Assembly: GCA_031553835.1 (NCBI GenBank)
Contig: JAVBKX010000006.1
Span: 74,239-138,238 of the forward strand
Origin: JAVBKX01 sp031553835
GTDB taxonomy: Bacteria > Bacteroidota > Bacteroidia > Bacteroidales > Azobacteroidaceae
DNA length: 64,000 nt
Direction of reading: 5' to 3'
Part shown: piece by piece, positions 1-7,300 of the stretch
Layout of the letters: each line of letters opens with the position of its first letter
Numbering within the stretch: position 1 is the first letter of the stretch
Notes under the pieces: generated by a model
Databases searched by the model: none
The model's input: the letters and a program-made list of their open reading frames with translations, nothing else
What the model was told of the DNA's origin: nothing
Position numbers and translations under genes: made by a program

Positions 1-173
1 TTAAAATCATTGGAAGTAATAAAAACCTCTTAGGTCCTTTCCATAATAATCCGGGTACAGGATTAACTTCTCCCTGGCATTTCAGGAATGTCAAATCATA
101 TCCTTCGGGCCATGATTATCATCAATTGGATTATGGATTAATGGAAAATTTTTACTTGGAATCCGGAAAATAG
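1..173 (+). CDS. C-terminal end of an unidentified protein (partial)
   Basis: An open frame enters from the left edge (first complete codon at base 3) and ends at TAG 171-173, giving 56 residues. The fragment is rich in Gly, Asn, Pro and aromatic residues (for example LLGPFHNNPGTGLTSPWHF) and has no membrane segment. It converges with the minus-strand hslR-like gene, whose stop lies 3 bp away. I do not recognise the family. The even codon use and lack of internal stops make it likely to be a real 3' end, but 56 codons is short proof. Confidence 0.5.
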   Translation, partial: KIIGSNKNLLGPFHNNPGTGLTSPWHFRNVKSYPSGHDYHQLDYGLMENFYLESGK

Positions 174-176
174 TAT

Positions 177-608
177 TCAGTCTTCAAAATCGAAATCAAA
201 GTCGAAGTCATCATCCATAAACGTTGGCGTTTGAAAATCATCCAAATTGCGCCGGTCTTTTTTTGTAGGCCGGCCGGTACCTTTGGCACGATCAATAAAT
301 CCGCTGATTTTGCTTAATTCGAGCAGTTCATACTGTTCAGGAGGCGTAATGTTTTCAAGAAACTCAGGCACTAATTTGGCGCTCATTCTTTTTTCAGTCA
401 GTTGTAGCACACGGAAAGAGTAGGTGAGTGGTGGTTTTCTAACTTGTAATACATCGCCGACTTTAATCATCCGTGACGGTTTGACGGCGATTCCTTGTAT
501 CGAAATCCTGTTTTTCTTACAAGCTTCAACAGCAATGGTCCTCGTTTTGAAAATCCGGGTAGCCCACATCCATTTATCAATTCTAACTTCGACAGCCCCT
601 TCTTTCAT
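177..608 (-). CDS. hslR: S4-domain RNA-binding protein, Hsp15/HslR family
   Basis: 143 residues. The S4 RNA-binding fold occupies residues ~8-65, with the family opening VRIDKWMWATRIFKTR and the GIAVKPSRMIKVGD loop. The C-terminal part carries GRPTKKDRRNLDDF, which matches the tail of Hsp15 proteins, and then an Asp/Phe-rich acidic end. Hsp15 proteins bind 50S subunits that carry a stranded peptidyl-tRNA. It overlaps pth by 4 bp (its ATG lies inside the pth stop region), so the two are translationally coupled. Both partners act on peptidyl-tRNA, which fits a ribosome-rescue role. The family assignment is firm; the exact role in Bacteroidota is inferred. Confidence 0.85.
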   Translation of the reverse strand: MKEGAVEVRIDKWMWATRIFKTRTIAVEACKKNRISIQGIAVKPSRMIKVGDVLQVRKPPLTYSFRVLQLTEKRMSAKLVPEFLENITPPEQYELLELSKISGFIDRAKGTGRPTKKDRRNLDDFQTPTFMDDDFDFDFDFED

Positions 609-1168
609 TTATTATTAAATTGATTCATGGTGACATTAGCGCCTGCTAAACAAAAACTTTTGATGATTTCGCCTGCCCGTTCGATTTTTTCCGGCAATAC
701 GGATTTTTCTTCAGGGAAAAAATCACTTAACACATAATTGATTTGCATTCCTCGGGGAAAATCACTTCCGATTCCAAATCGCAACCGGTTGTATTGTTGC
801 GTTCCCAATGTCTCCTGAATATGTTTCAGTCCATTGTGTCCGGCGTCGCTCCCTTTCGTTTTGAATCGTAACGTACCAAACGGCAAAGCTAAATCATCGA
901 CCACTACAAGCAGATTTTCGAGTAGAATTTTTTCTTGTTGCATCCAATAACGAATGGCATTTCCACTCAAATTCATACAAGTAGAAGGCTTGAGAAGAAT
1001 CAGCGTTTTGTTTTTCACTTTCATTTCGGCAATGGCGCCATAACGCTTATCTTCAAAAACAACATTGGACGCCTTTGCGAGAGCGTCCAATGTCATAAAT
1101 CCTATATTGTGGCGGGTATTCTGGTATTCGAAACCGATATTTCCCAACCCTGCAATCAGGTATTTCAT
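605..1168 (-). CDS. pth: Peptidyl-tRNA hydrolase
   Basis: 187 residues, the usual Pth length. It hydrolyses the ester bond of peptidyl-tRNAs released prematurely from ribosomes and so recycles tRNA in the cytoplasm. Visible family motifs: KYLIAGLGNIGFEYQNTRHN at the N-terminus including the catalytic His (NTRHNIGF), LLKPSTCMNLSG, VVVDDLALPFGTLRFK and GSDAGHNGLKHI with the second conserved His. It sits between rplY (11 bp upstream) and the hslR-like gene (4-bp overlap), an rplY-pth order common in bacteria. Start ATG at 1166-1168 is well supported because the protein begins directly with the family's first beta strand. Confidence 0.96.
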   Translation of the reverse strand: MKYLIAGLGNIGFEYQNTRHNIGFMTLDALAKASNVVFEDKRYGAIAEMKVKNKTLILLKPSTCMNLSGNAIRYWMQQEKILLENLLVVVDDLALPFGTLRFKTKGSDAGHNGLKHIQETLGTQQYNRLRFGIGSDFPRGMQINYVLSDFFPEEKSVLPEKIERAGEIIKSFCLAGANVTMNQFNNK

Positions 1169-1179
1169 TCAAATCGTAA

Positions 1180-1749
1180 TTAAGATTTAGCAGCCATCCC
1201 TCTCGCAGCACGAGTCAATTTAACGGCGCAGACTACATTATCTTTAGAGTTCAATAACTCAAGGCCTTCAAAATTTAATTGACCGACTTGTATTGTTTTT
1301 CCTAAACCTAAATTTTCGATATTGATTGTTAATTTTTCCGGGAAATTTTTGTACAAACCTCTCACTTTCAATTTTCTCATTTCCAATGAAAGTTTACCCC
1401 CGGCTTTTACCCCTTCAGCCAAACCTTCCAATACAACCGGAATTTCCATTACGAGCGGTTTGTCCGCTTCAATTTGGTAAAAATCCAAGTGGAGCAATTG
1501 TTCTGCCACCGGGTGAAATTGCATATCTTTCAAAATTGTCATTTGGCTTTTGCCATCAATAGTCAGGTTGACTAACTGAACTTCAGGAGTGTAGATTAAT
1601 TTCCGGACAGCTTCTTTTCCCACAGTGAAGTGAACCACCTCTTTTCCACCATATAATACACAAGGTACTAAACTTTCTTTACGATATAGTTTAGAAGCTT
1701 TTTTTCCGATGTTCTCTCTAACAGAACCACTTAATTCAAATGTTTTCAT
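1180..1749 (-). CDS. rplY: 50S ribosomal protein L25/Ctc
   Basis: 189 residues from the chosen ATG. It binds 5S rRNA in the large subunit. This is the long CTC form: an N-terminal L25 domain (residues ~1-95, FELSGSVRENIGKKASKLYR and VPCVLYGGKEVVHF) followed by the beta-barrel TL5/CTC domain (~96-185, with PVVLEGLAEGVKAGGKL). An in-frame TTG lies eight codons upstream at 1773, but ATG 1747-1749 starts exactly at MKTFELSG as in relatives and follows an A-rich leader. It leads the rplY-pth-hslR group. Confidence 0.93.
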   Translation of the reverse strand: MKTFELSGSVRENIGKKASKLYRKESLVPCVLYGGKEVVHFTVGKEAVRKLIYTPEVQLVNLTIDGKSQMTILKDMQFHPVAEQLLHLDFYQIEADKPLVMEIPVVLEGLAEGVKAGGKLSLEMRKLKVRGLYKNFPEKLTINIENLGLGKTIQVGQLNFEGLELLNSKDNVVCAVKLTRAARGMAAKS

Positions 1750-1843
1750 TTTTTGTTTTTTTGTGTTACTCAAAATTAGACGCTTTCCAATTTCCCATCA
1801 CACGGAATTTTAATAAAAAGCGGTGTAAACTTACACTGTTTGT

Positions 1844-1919
1844 TGGTCGGGATGAGGCGACTCGAACGCCCGGCCTCCACGTCCCGAACGTGGCGCGCTA
1901 CCAACTGCGCTACATCCCG
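1844..1919 (-). tRNA. tRNA-Pro (anticodon CGG)
   Basis: Read on the minus strand it folds as a full cloverleaf of 76 nt. The acceptor stem CGGGATG/CATCCCG has the C1:G72 pair typical of bacterial tRNA-Pro. The D arm is GCGC-AGTTGGTA-GCGC. The anticodon stem CCACG/CGTGG has loop TTCGGGA, giving anticodon CGG. The T arm is GGGCG-TTCGAGT-CGCCT. Discriminator A is followed by an encoded CCA end (1844-1846). It lies between rplY and its own upstream promoter, in the same direction as rplY. Confidence 0.96.
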
Positions 1920-1934
1920 GCGCATTTTGCGCTG

Positions 1935-1964
1935 CAAAAGTACAAAAAAAATATGAGTTACAAA
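1935..1964 (-). promoter_or_regulatory. Probable promoter of tRNA-Pro
   Basis: On the minus strand TTTG (1964-1961) is followed after 18 nt by TACTTTTG (1942-1935), which fits the Bacteroidota housekeeping consensus TTTG-N19-21-TAnnTTTG apart from one base of spacing. It lies 16 bp upstream of the tRNA 5' end, the right place for a short leader. Confidence 0.6.
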
Positions 1965-2244
1965 GTTTTTTGTGAAATTTTGTTTTTAATAGAACACGGA
2001 TGACATGATTTGAGGATTGTTATATTTTGCTATATTTATGTATGTAGCATCTACCGTGAAATATATAAATGTATTTATAATATTTCTATTTTGAGGGATT
2101 GTGCAAAGATAATTTATTATTTATAAATTCAAATGATATTTTTGTATCCAGTTTGGCTACATTTATTCAGATTTTGTATCCGGATAATGAACTTTTGTAT
2201 CCAATTTTTACCAAAAACAGTGAATACGACAAAAATGGGATAGT
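1965..2244. other. Gene-free gap with repeat remnant and three TTTTGTATCC boxes
   Basis: No plausible gene. At ~1988-2010 there is a short remnant of the ACACGGA repeat family (AGAACACGGATGACATGAT). The decamer TTTTGTATCC occurs three times in the same direction at 2140-2149, 2172-2181 and 2193-2202, spaced 32 and 21 bp, close to three and two helical turns. The region lies downstream of the AmpG-like gene, so the boxes have no obvious target promoter. They may be protein-binding sites or the remains of a decayed sequence. Confidence 0.4.
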
Positions 2245-3540
2245 TTACTGATTGGAGGAAGGGGTAATTAATGGTTTAGGCGAATGAGTATTGTATATCA
2301 AAACACTGGCCAATAATCCCGGAATGGCACATACAATTGTCCATAAAAAGAACATCGGATATCCGATATTTTCCTGAATAGCGCCGGAGAACATTCCGGG
2401 AAGCATCATGCCGGCGGCCATCAGACCGGTGCAGAATGCAAAGTGAGCGGTTTTGTATCTGCCGTTCGAAAATTGCATCATATAAACGGTGTAAGCCGTA
2501 AAGCCGAATCCGTAACCAAATTGCTCTAAGGCGATTAATGAGTTGATAATAAAAAGATCCTGTGATAATGTATAAGCTAAATATACATACGAAAAGGAAG
2601 GAAGAGTTAATGCTAAAGCCATGGGAATGATCCATCGCCTGATTCCGCCTTGTGAAATAGCTATTCCGCCTAAAATTCCTCCCAGCATCAAGGCGATCAG
2701 TCCGACGATACCATATACAATTCCGACAGTTTCCGTATCTAATCCTAAACCGCCTTTATCATTCGGATCCAATAAGAAAGGAGAGGCCATTTTTAATAAC
2801 TGGGCTTCGCCTAACCGATAAGTTAAAATAAAAAAAAGAGCCAGCCAAAAGCCTTTCTTTGAGAAAAAATCCCGGATGGTAAACCAGAGTTCTTGCAGTA
2901 CAGAGTGGAACGATTGATTGTCGTTTACCTTGTCCACCACAGGATGTGGTAAGGCAAATCTGTGGTAAAGAAACAAAATCAAAAAAATTCCGGACGTAAT
3001 GAAAAAAGTAATACTCCACGCAAAAGAAATGCTACCGATGTATTTTTCCAACCATCCGGCACAAAATACCAAGCCTCCTTGTCCGAAAATCATGGATAAG
3101 CGATAAAATGTATTGCGTATGCCGACAAAAAAAGCTTGACCGGAAGTGTCGAGCTCCAGCATGTAAAAACCATCTGCGGCGATGTCGTGAGTTGCCGAAC
3201 TAAAGGCCAGTAACCAGAAAAAGGCTAATGTGGATTGGAAGAAAAAAGGGGTGGGTATGGTAAAAGCCACTCCTGCCATACCCACACCTAATATGAATTG
3301 CATGGTAACGATCCACCAACGTTTGCTTTTCAGGAGATCCACTACGGGACTCCAGAAAGGTTTAATGACCCAGGGAAGATACAACCAGCTGGTGTATAGG
3401 GCTATATCAGCATTGGAAATGTCTAATTTTTTGTAAAGGATAACCGAAAGGCTTATAACCAATGTGTACGGCAATCCTTCTGCAAAATACAGTGAGGGTA
3501 TCCAACGCCAGTCCATGATATGCTTTCGATCGTTTTCCAT
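2245..3540 (-). CDS. AmpG-like MFS permease (muropeptide or sugar transporter)
   Basis: 431 residues with about 12 hydrophobic segments, an inner-membrane major facilitator. The opening WRWIPSLYFAEGLPYTLV and LYLPWVIKPFWSPVVD resemble AmpG permeases, which bring anhydro-muropeptides from the periplasm into the cytoplasm for cell-wall recycling. An upstream in-frame TTG at 3546 exists, but ATG 3538-3540 is preferred. It starts 2 bp after the stop of the amidase gene, so both are in one operon with the acyltransferase. The substrate cannot be read from sequence: Bacteroidota have several AmpG-like carriers and some may carry other solutes. Confidence 0.75.
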   Translation of the reverse strand: MENDRKHIMDWRWIPSLYFAEGLPYTLVISLSVILYKKLDISNADIALYTSWLYLPWVIKPFWSPVVDLLKSKRWWIVTMQFILGVGMAGVAFTIPTPFFFQSTLAFFWLLAFSSATHDIAADGFYMLELDTSGQAFFVGIRNTFYRLSMIFGQGGLVFCAGWLEKYIGSISFAWSITFFITSGIFLILFLYHRFALPHPVVDKVNDNQSFHSVLQELWFTIRDFFSKKGFWLALFFILTYRLGEAQLLKMASPFLLDPNDKGGLGLDTETVGIVYGIVGLIALMLGGILGGIAISQGGIRRWIIPMALALTLPSFSYVYLAYTLSQDLFIINSLIALEQFGYGFGFTAYTVYMMQFSNGRYKTAHFAFCTGLMAAGMMLPGMFSGAIQENIGYPMFFLWTIVCAIPGLLASVLIYNTHSPKPLITPSSNQ

Positions 3541-3542
3541 TC

Positions 3543-4325
3543 TCAATTCTCAATTTCAAATCGGTCCGCATCTTTCCATACGGGAAATTTTAGCCTGAAT
3601 GCATCCAATTCTTCTTTGGAAATAGATAGGGTTAGTGCTTCCTCCTGATTCGGCTGGCATTCGCCAAGAATAATTCCTTTGGGACTAATTACTTGCGAAT
3701 GACCGTTGTGAATAATCCCTGATCCGTCTTTCCCGACCCGGTTAACACCACAGACATAGCATTGATTTTCCAACGCACGAGCTTTTAATAAAGTGTCCCA
3801 GACCATGATCCGTGATTCAGGCCAGTTTCCGACACACAACAATAGGTCATACGCATTATTGACGTTCCGAATCCAAACCGGAAAACGTAAATCATAGCAG
3901 ATAATCAGGCGGATATTCCAACCTAAATAGGGAACTGTCAATGGATGGATGCCCGGAATAAAATCGCGGTCTTCTTCTCCCATCCTGAACAAATGCCGTT
4001 TATCGTAATAATAGGAATGGCCGTTGGGGGTAATAAAAAATCCCCGGTTGAGCAACTTTCCGGCGCCATTGTGCGACAGGAAGCTGCCGGCAAAAGCCAG
4101 TTGGTATTTTTCAGCCCAGGTTTTGATGGTGAGGATTGTATTTCCATCAGTCGTTTCTGCCAAATGACTGCAATTCATGGAAAAACCGGTAGAAAACATT
4201 TCGGGTAAAACGACTAAATCCGTTTTTCCGGCGCACGATGCGACCCATGGTTGAATATGCTCAAGGTTTCCTGCCTTATTTTCCCACAGGATGGAAGTTT
4301 GCAGTAATGTAATGTTCAAGTCCAT
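3543..4325 (-). CDS. Nitrilase-superfamily amidase, YafV/omega-amidase type
   Basis: 260 residues covering a complete carbon-nitrogen hydrolase fold. The catalytic triad is visible: Glu in VVLPEMFSTGFSMN, Lys in YYDKRHLFRMGEE and Cys in LIICYDLRFPVWIRN. The FSTGFSMN context and the KRHLFRMGEE segment are typical of the YafV/omega-amidase branch, which deamidates 2-oxoglutaramate and 2-oxosuccinamate formed by glutamine transamination (metabolite repair). It lies 4 bp after the acyltransferase gene and 2 bp before the AmpG-like gene. A general amidase role cannot be excluded. Confidence 0.85.
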   Translation of the reverse strand: MDLNITLLQTSILWENKAGNLEHIQPWVASCAGKTDLVVLPEMFSTGFSMNCSHLAETTDGNTILTIKTWAEKYQLAFAGSFLSHNGAGKLLNRGFFITPNGHSYYYDKRHLFRMGEEDRDFIPGIHPLTVPYLGWNIRLIICYDLRFPVWIRNVNNAYDLLLCVGNWPESRIMVWDTLLKARALENQCYVCGVNRVGKDGSGIIHNGHSQVISPKGIILGECQPNQEEALTLSISKEELDAFRLKFPVWKDADRFEIEN

Positions 4326-4329
4326 ACCA

Positions 4330-4875
4330 TTATATGGAAAAATTTTCAGGATGTTTGCCTTTGAAATGCTTATAAAATTCTTTAATATCGTGCATATCTC
4401 GCTTTTCGTCTCCGGAAGGGAATATTATTTTACCGATCCCGATTTTTTTACTTGCGTAATCAATATATGCCAATAAAATAGGCACATGAGCAGTTTGCGC
4501 GATATAATAAAAGCCGGTTTTCCAATTCGGGTTCTTTTTACGGGTACCTTCAGGAGCGATGGCTAAATGAAATTTTTCATGCGATTGAAATTCTTCCGCC
4601 ATTTGTTCGGTCATCGATTGTTTTTTCTTACGGTTTACCGGAATTCCTCCCATTGCTTTCAGCAAATACGATAGCGGGAAGAAAAACCATTCCTTTTTCA
4701 TTAAAAAAGAAGGTTGAGCTTCACCGATAGCAGTATAAAAAAGTTTTGCAATAAAAAAATCGGTATTAGAAGTATGCGGCGCGACACAGATGACACATTT
4801 AGAGGGTATTGCAACAGTAACCGATGATTCCCAATTGAAAAGGCGCAACAGAAGTTGGCAAATCTTTTGAATCAT
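4330..4875 (-). CDS. PlsC-like 1-acylglycerol-phosphate acyltransferase family protein
   Basis: 181 residues, shorter than classical PlsC (~240). The acyltransferase signature is complete: the HX4D box as HTSNTD near residue 34, the Gly-rich block MGGIPVNRKKK, and the EGTR box as APEGTRKKNPNWKTGF. No clear N-terminal membrane anchor, but the N-terminus is moderately hydrophobic. Family members transfer acyl chains to lysophosphatidate or related amphipathic acceptors at the inner membrane. This short form is common in Bacteroidota and its acceptor is unproven. It lies 8 bp after the small conserved gene and 4 bp before the amidase gene. Confidence 0.82.
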   Translation of the reverse strand: MIQKICQLLLRLFNWESSVTVAIPSKCVICVAPHTSNTDFFIAKLFYTAIGEAQPSFLMKKEWFFFPLSYLLKAMGGIPVNRKKKQSMTEQMAEEFQSHEKFHLAIAPEGTRKKNPNWKTGFYYIAQTAHVPILLAYIDYASKKIGIGKIIFPSGDEKRDMHDIKEFYKHFKGKHPENFSI

Positions 4876-4883
4876 ACCAATGA

Positions 4884-5174
4884 TTAATGGGTTTTTCCCA
4901 ATGCTTCGATTTCGGCCACTATTTCATCCAACTGATTTTGCAGGTCGGCATTGAGTTTTCTGAAATAATTCCGGACAATTTTTTTGTCTTCTTTTCCGTC
5001 GTAATGATTGGCGCGTCGCAAAAATTCATCTTGCAGGGTTAGAATTTTACCTAATACAGCGTCTGCCTTTTCAGAATTTGTATTCGAAATGTATAATTTA
5101 CAAAACAAGCATTCAAAAAATAATTCTCCTGCTATAGCATTAATTTCTTGTTTTAGTACTTTTTTCGAAGCCAT
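4884..5174 (-). CDS. Small conserved Bacteroidales protein of unknown function
   Basis: 96 residues from ATG 5172-5174 (MASKKVLKQEIN). The open frame continues 17 codons upstream but without family-like sequence, so the shorter start is chosen. The protein is charged and mostly helical, with one central Cys pair (FFECLFCKLY) and a heptad-like C-terminus (LNADLQNQLDEIVAEIEAL) that may form a coiled coil. I recall similar short proteins in other Bacteroidales but no assigned function. It is the first gene of the minus-strand operon running to the AmpG-like permease. Confidence 0.65.
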   Translation of the reverse strand: MASKKVLKQEINAIAGELFFECLFCKLYISNTNSEKADAVLGKILTLQDEFLRRANHYDGKEDKKIVRNYFRKLNADLQNQLDEIVAEIEALGKTH

Positions 5175-5207
5175 AATCAATATTATTTCGTAAGTTGAAT
5201 TAAAGAT

Positions 5208-5241
5208 GCGGTAAGCATTCATCACGACAAATGCTTACCGC
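5208..5241. repeat. Perfect 12-bp inverted repeat between divergent genes
   Basis: GCGGTAAGCATT at 5208-5219 and AATGCTTACCGC at 5230-5241 are exact reverse complements with a 10-nt spacer. It lies upstream of both the minus-strand small gene (ATG 5174) and the plus-strand glycogen synthase, so it is not a terminator of a mapped gene. It could be an operator or a 5' leader hairpin. Confidence 0.6.
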
Positions 5242-5532
5242 AAAGCTACGAAACAATTTTTAATTCGGAATACAATAGTGGATTCTTTTTTATTCCACAA
5301 TCGTACCATTATCATTTAATCCTGCCATTAGCGTAAAAATTACTGTTGTTTTCATGCATTTTTTTAATTTGTAAATTTTGGCTCTGCTAATCAACATACA
5401 GGTTAATCGCCCTGGCACTTGAATTGTGGCGAAATTATTTTATTGACATTTGAAAATGCATTCATTCATCTTTATTTTTTGACAAAAAGTAGTATCTTTG
5501 TGCGTTCAAAATAATAGTATTTCACTTTATTC
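5242..5532. other. Intergenic region upstream of glycogen synthase
   Basis: It holds no convincing gene. On the minus strand 5355-5290 encodes a 21-residue peptide (MKTTVIFTLMAGLNDNGTIV plus Glu), whose hydrophobic start resembles the beginning of a signal peptide. It may be a decayed gene start or chance. On the plus strand TATCTTTG at 5493-5500 matches the Bacteroidota -7 element and lies 33 bp before the glycogen synthase start, but no TTTG is found at the right distance upstream. Confidence 0.4.
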
Positions 5533-7209
5533 ATGGCAAAAACAGTTAAAGAACAGCGGCCGGACTATCTTTTTGAAACCAGTTGGGAGGTTTGTAATAA
5601 GGTTGGCGGTATTTATACCGTATTATCGACCAAGGCTAAAACGTTGCAGGAAATTTTTGGTGACAAAATGATCTTCATTGGTCCGGATATTCCCGGAGAA
5701 GAAAATAACATTGACTTTGTTGAAAGTAAGACTTTATATAAAGACTGGAAACAATCGGCCCTTGCTACAGGATTGAAAATCAGAGTCGGAAGATGGAATA
5801 TCCCCGGCAAGCCCGTTGCGGTTCTGGTGGATTACCAATCTTATTTTCCACAGAAAAATGATCTGTACTATCGAATGTGGCAACAGTTTGAAGTAGAGTC
5901 AATTACGGCCTATGGCGATTACGACGAATCGTGCATGTTTGCTTATGCTACCGGCTTGGTAATCGAAAATTTCTGTAAGTTCTACCAATTGGAAGACAAA
6001 AAAATAGTGGCTCATTTCAATGAATGGATGCTGGGTATGGGCGCTTTGTACATCAAAGATGTCATGCCTGCCATTGCTACCATTTTTACTACCCATGCCA
6101 CTTCGATCGGACGTTCGATTGCCGGTAATGATAAACCGCTCTATCAATATTTTTCAGCATACAATGGCGACCAAATGGCTAAGGAATTGAATATGGAAGC
6201 CAAGCATTCATTGGAAAAACATACCGCCCATGAAGTGGATTGTTTTACGACGGTAAGCGAATTGACTGCTGCCGAATGCGAACAATTACTGGATAAAAAG
6301 CCCGATGTGGTTACTCCAAATGGATTTGAAAGTAATTTTGTTCCCAACGATAAAGCCTACGACCGGAAACGGAAGGCTGCCCGTGCGTCATTAATCGAGG
6401 TGGCCGAACGATTGACAGGGGAATCTGTTTCGGACGATGCATTTCTGATTTCTATCAGTGGACGTTATGAATATAAAAACAAAGGCATTGATTTATTTAT
6501 CGAAGCGTTGAACAGAATACGTTGCGCAGGGACTTCCGGCCGGCAGATCCTTGCTTTTATACTGGTTCCTGCCTGGAATAAGGGCGCACGCAAAGATCTT
6601 CAGGATCGTTTTGATCAGGAAGAAACCCATGCGACACCTCTTCCGCACCCTTATGTAACACATGATTTGTATGAATTTACTTCCGATAAAATTTGTAACT
6701 ATTTAAAATACCTGCATTTCATTAATCATCCGTCCGATAATGTGAAGATTATATTCGTTCCTTCGTATTTAAATGGCAATGACGGTATTTTTGATCTCGC
6801 TTATTACGATTTATTAATCGGAATGGATTTAACGCTATATCCCTCATATTATGAACCTTGGGGTTATACGCCTTTAGAAAGTATTGCATTTTCCATACCT
6901 ACCGTTACTACGGATCTGGCCGGATTTGGCCGGTGGGCTGTTCATGAGAAAGCCGATGGTTTGGCCGATGGAGTGGAGGTATTAACACGAACTGACGACA
7001 ATTATTATAGCGTGGCCGATACACTCAAGACGATGATTTTAGAGTATATCGGCGTTTCCGAAGCAGATAAAAAGAAAACGCGGAATGCTGCGGCCGTATT
7101 GGCGGAAAGAGCGTCGTGGTCTCATTTTATCAATCATTATTTGCGAGCCTACGATATTGCATTGAAGGAAGCCGAAAAAAGGAATAAAAAAATAAAACAT
7201 AAAAAATAA
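5533..7209 (+). CDS. Glycogen synthase, GT3 (eukaryote-like) family
   Basis: 558 residues. The N-terminus LFETSWEVCNKVGGIYTVLS is the hallmark of the fungal/animal glycogen synthase family GT3, with the KVGG nucleotide-sugar loop. The C-terminal half has YPSYYEPWGYTPLESIAF, the Glu-containing sugar-binding motif of retaining GT-B enzymes. It elongates alpha-1,4-glucan from nucleotide-glucose in the cytoplasm. The shorter length than eukaryotic enzymes (~700) fits the bacterial GT3 form seen in Bacteroidota. The phosphorylase follows 91 bp later, so synthesis and breakdown of storage glycogen are encoded together. Confidence 0.88.
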   Translation: MAKTVKEQRPDYLFETSWEVCNKVGGIYTVLSTKAKTLQEIFGDKMIFIGPDIPGEENNIDFVESKTLYKDWKQSALATGLKIRVGRWNIPGKPVAVLVDYQSYFPQKNDLYYRMWQQFEVESITAYGDYDESCMFAYATGLVIENFCKFYQLEDKKIVAHFNEWMLGMGALYIKDVMPAIATIFTTHATSIGRSIAGNDKPLYQYFSAYNGDQMAKELNMEAKHSLEKHTAHEVDCFTTVSELTAAECEQLLDKKPDVVTPNGFESNFVPNDKAYDRKRKAARASLIEVAERLTGESVSDDAFLISISGRYEYKNKGIDLFIEALNRIRCAGTSGRQILAFILVPAWNKGARKDLQDRFDQEETHATPLPHPYVTHDLYEFTSDKICNYLKYLHFINHPSDNVKIIFVPSYLNGNDGIFDLAYYDLLIGMDLTLYPSYYEPWGYTPLESIAFSIPTVTTDLAGFGRWAVHEKADGLADGVEVLTRTDDNYYSVADTLKTMILEYIGVSEADKKKTRNAAAVLAERASWSHFINHYLRAYDIALKEAEKRNKKIKHKK

Positions 7210-7238
7210 AAAGTAAGAACTAAGCATTGCGTTTTCAT

Positions 7239-7268
7239 GTTTTACACTTGTCTGATCAGTGTAAAACT
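7239..7268. repeat. Intercistronic hairpin between glycogen synthase and phosphorylase
   Basis: GTTTTACACT (7239-7248) and AGTGTAAAAC (7259-7268) are exact reverse complements around a 10-nt loop. There is no U tract directly after it, so it looks more like an mRNA-stability or processing hairpin than a strong terminator. Confidence 0.55.
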
Positions 7269-7300
7269 TATAGTAATGATATAACTTATAATATATAATC

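Noticed and set aside
3538..3557. GAATTGAGAATTGAGAATGG at the AmpG-like start as a GGAGAATGG-family repeat
   Set aside because: It has no inverted partner and codes the natural C-terminus of the amidase gene, so the likeness may be chance.
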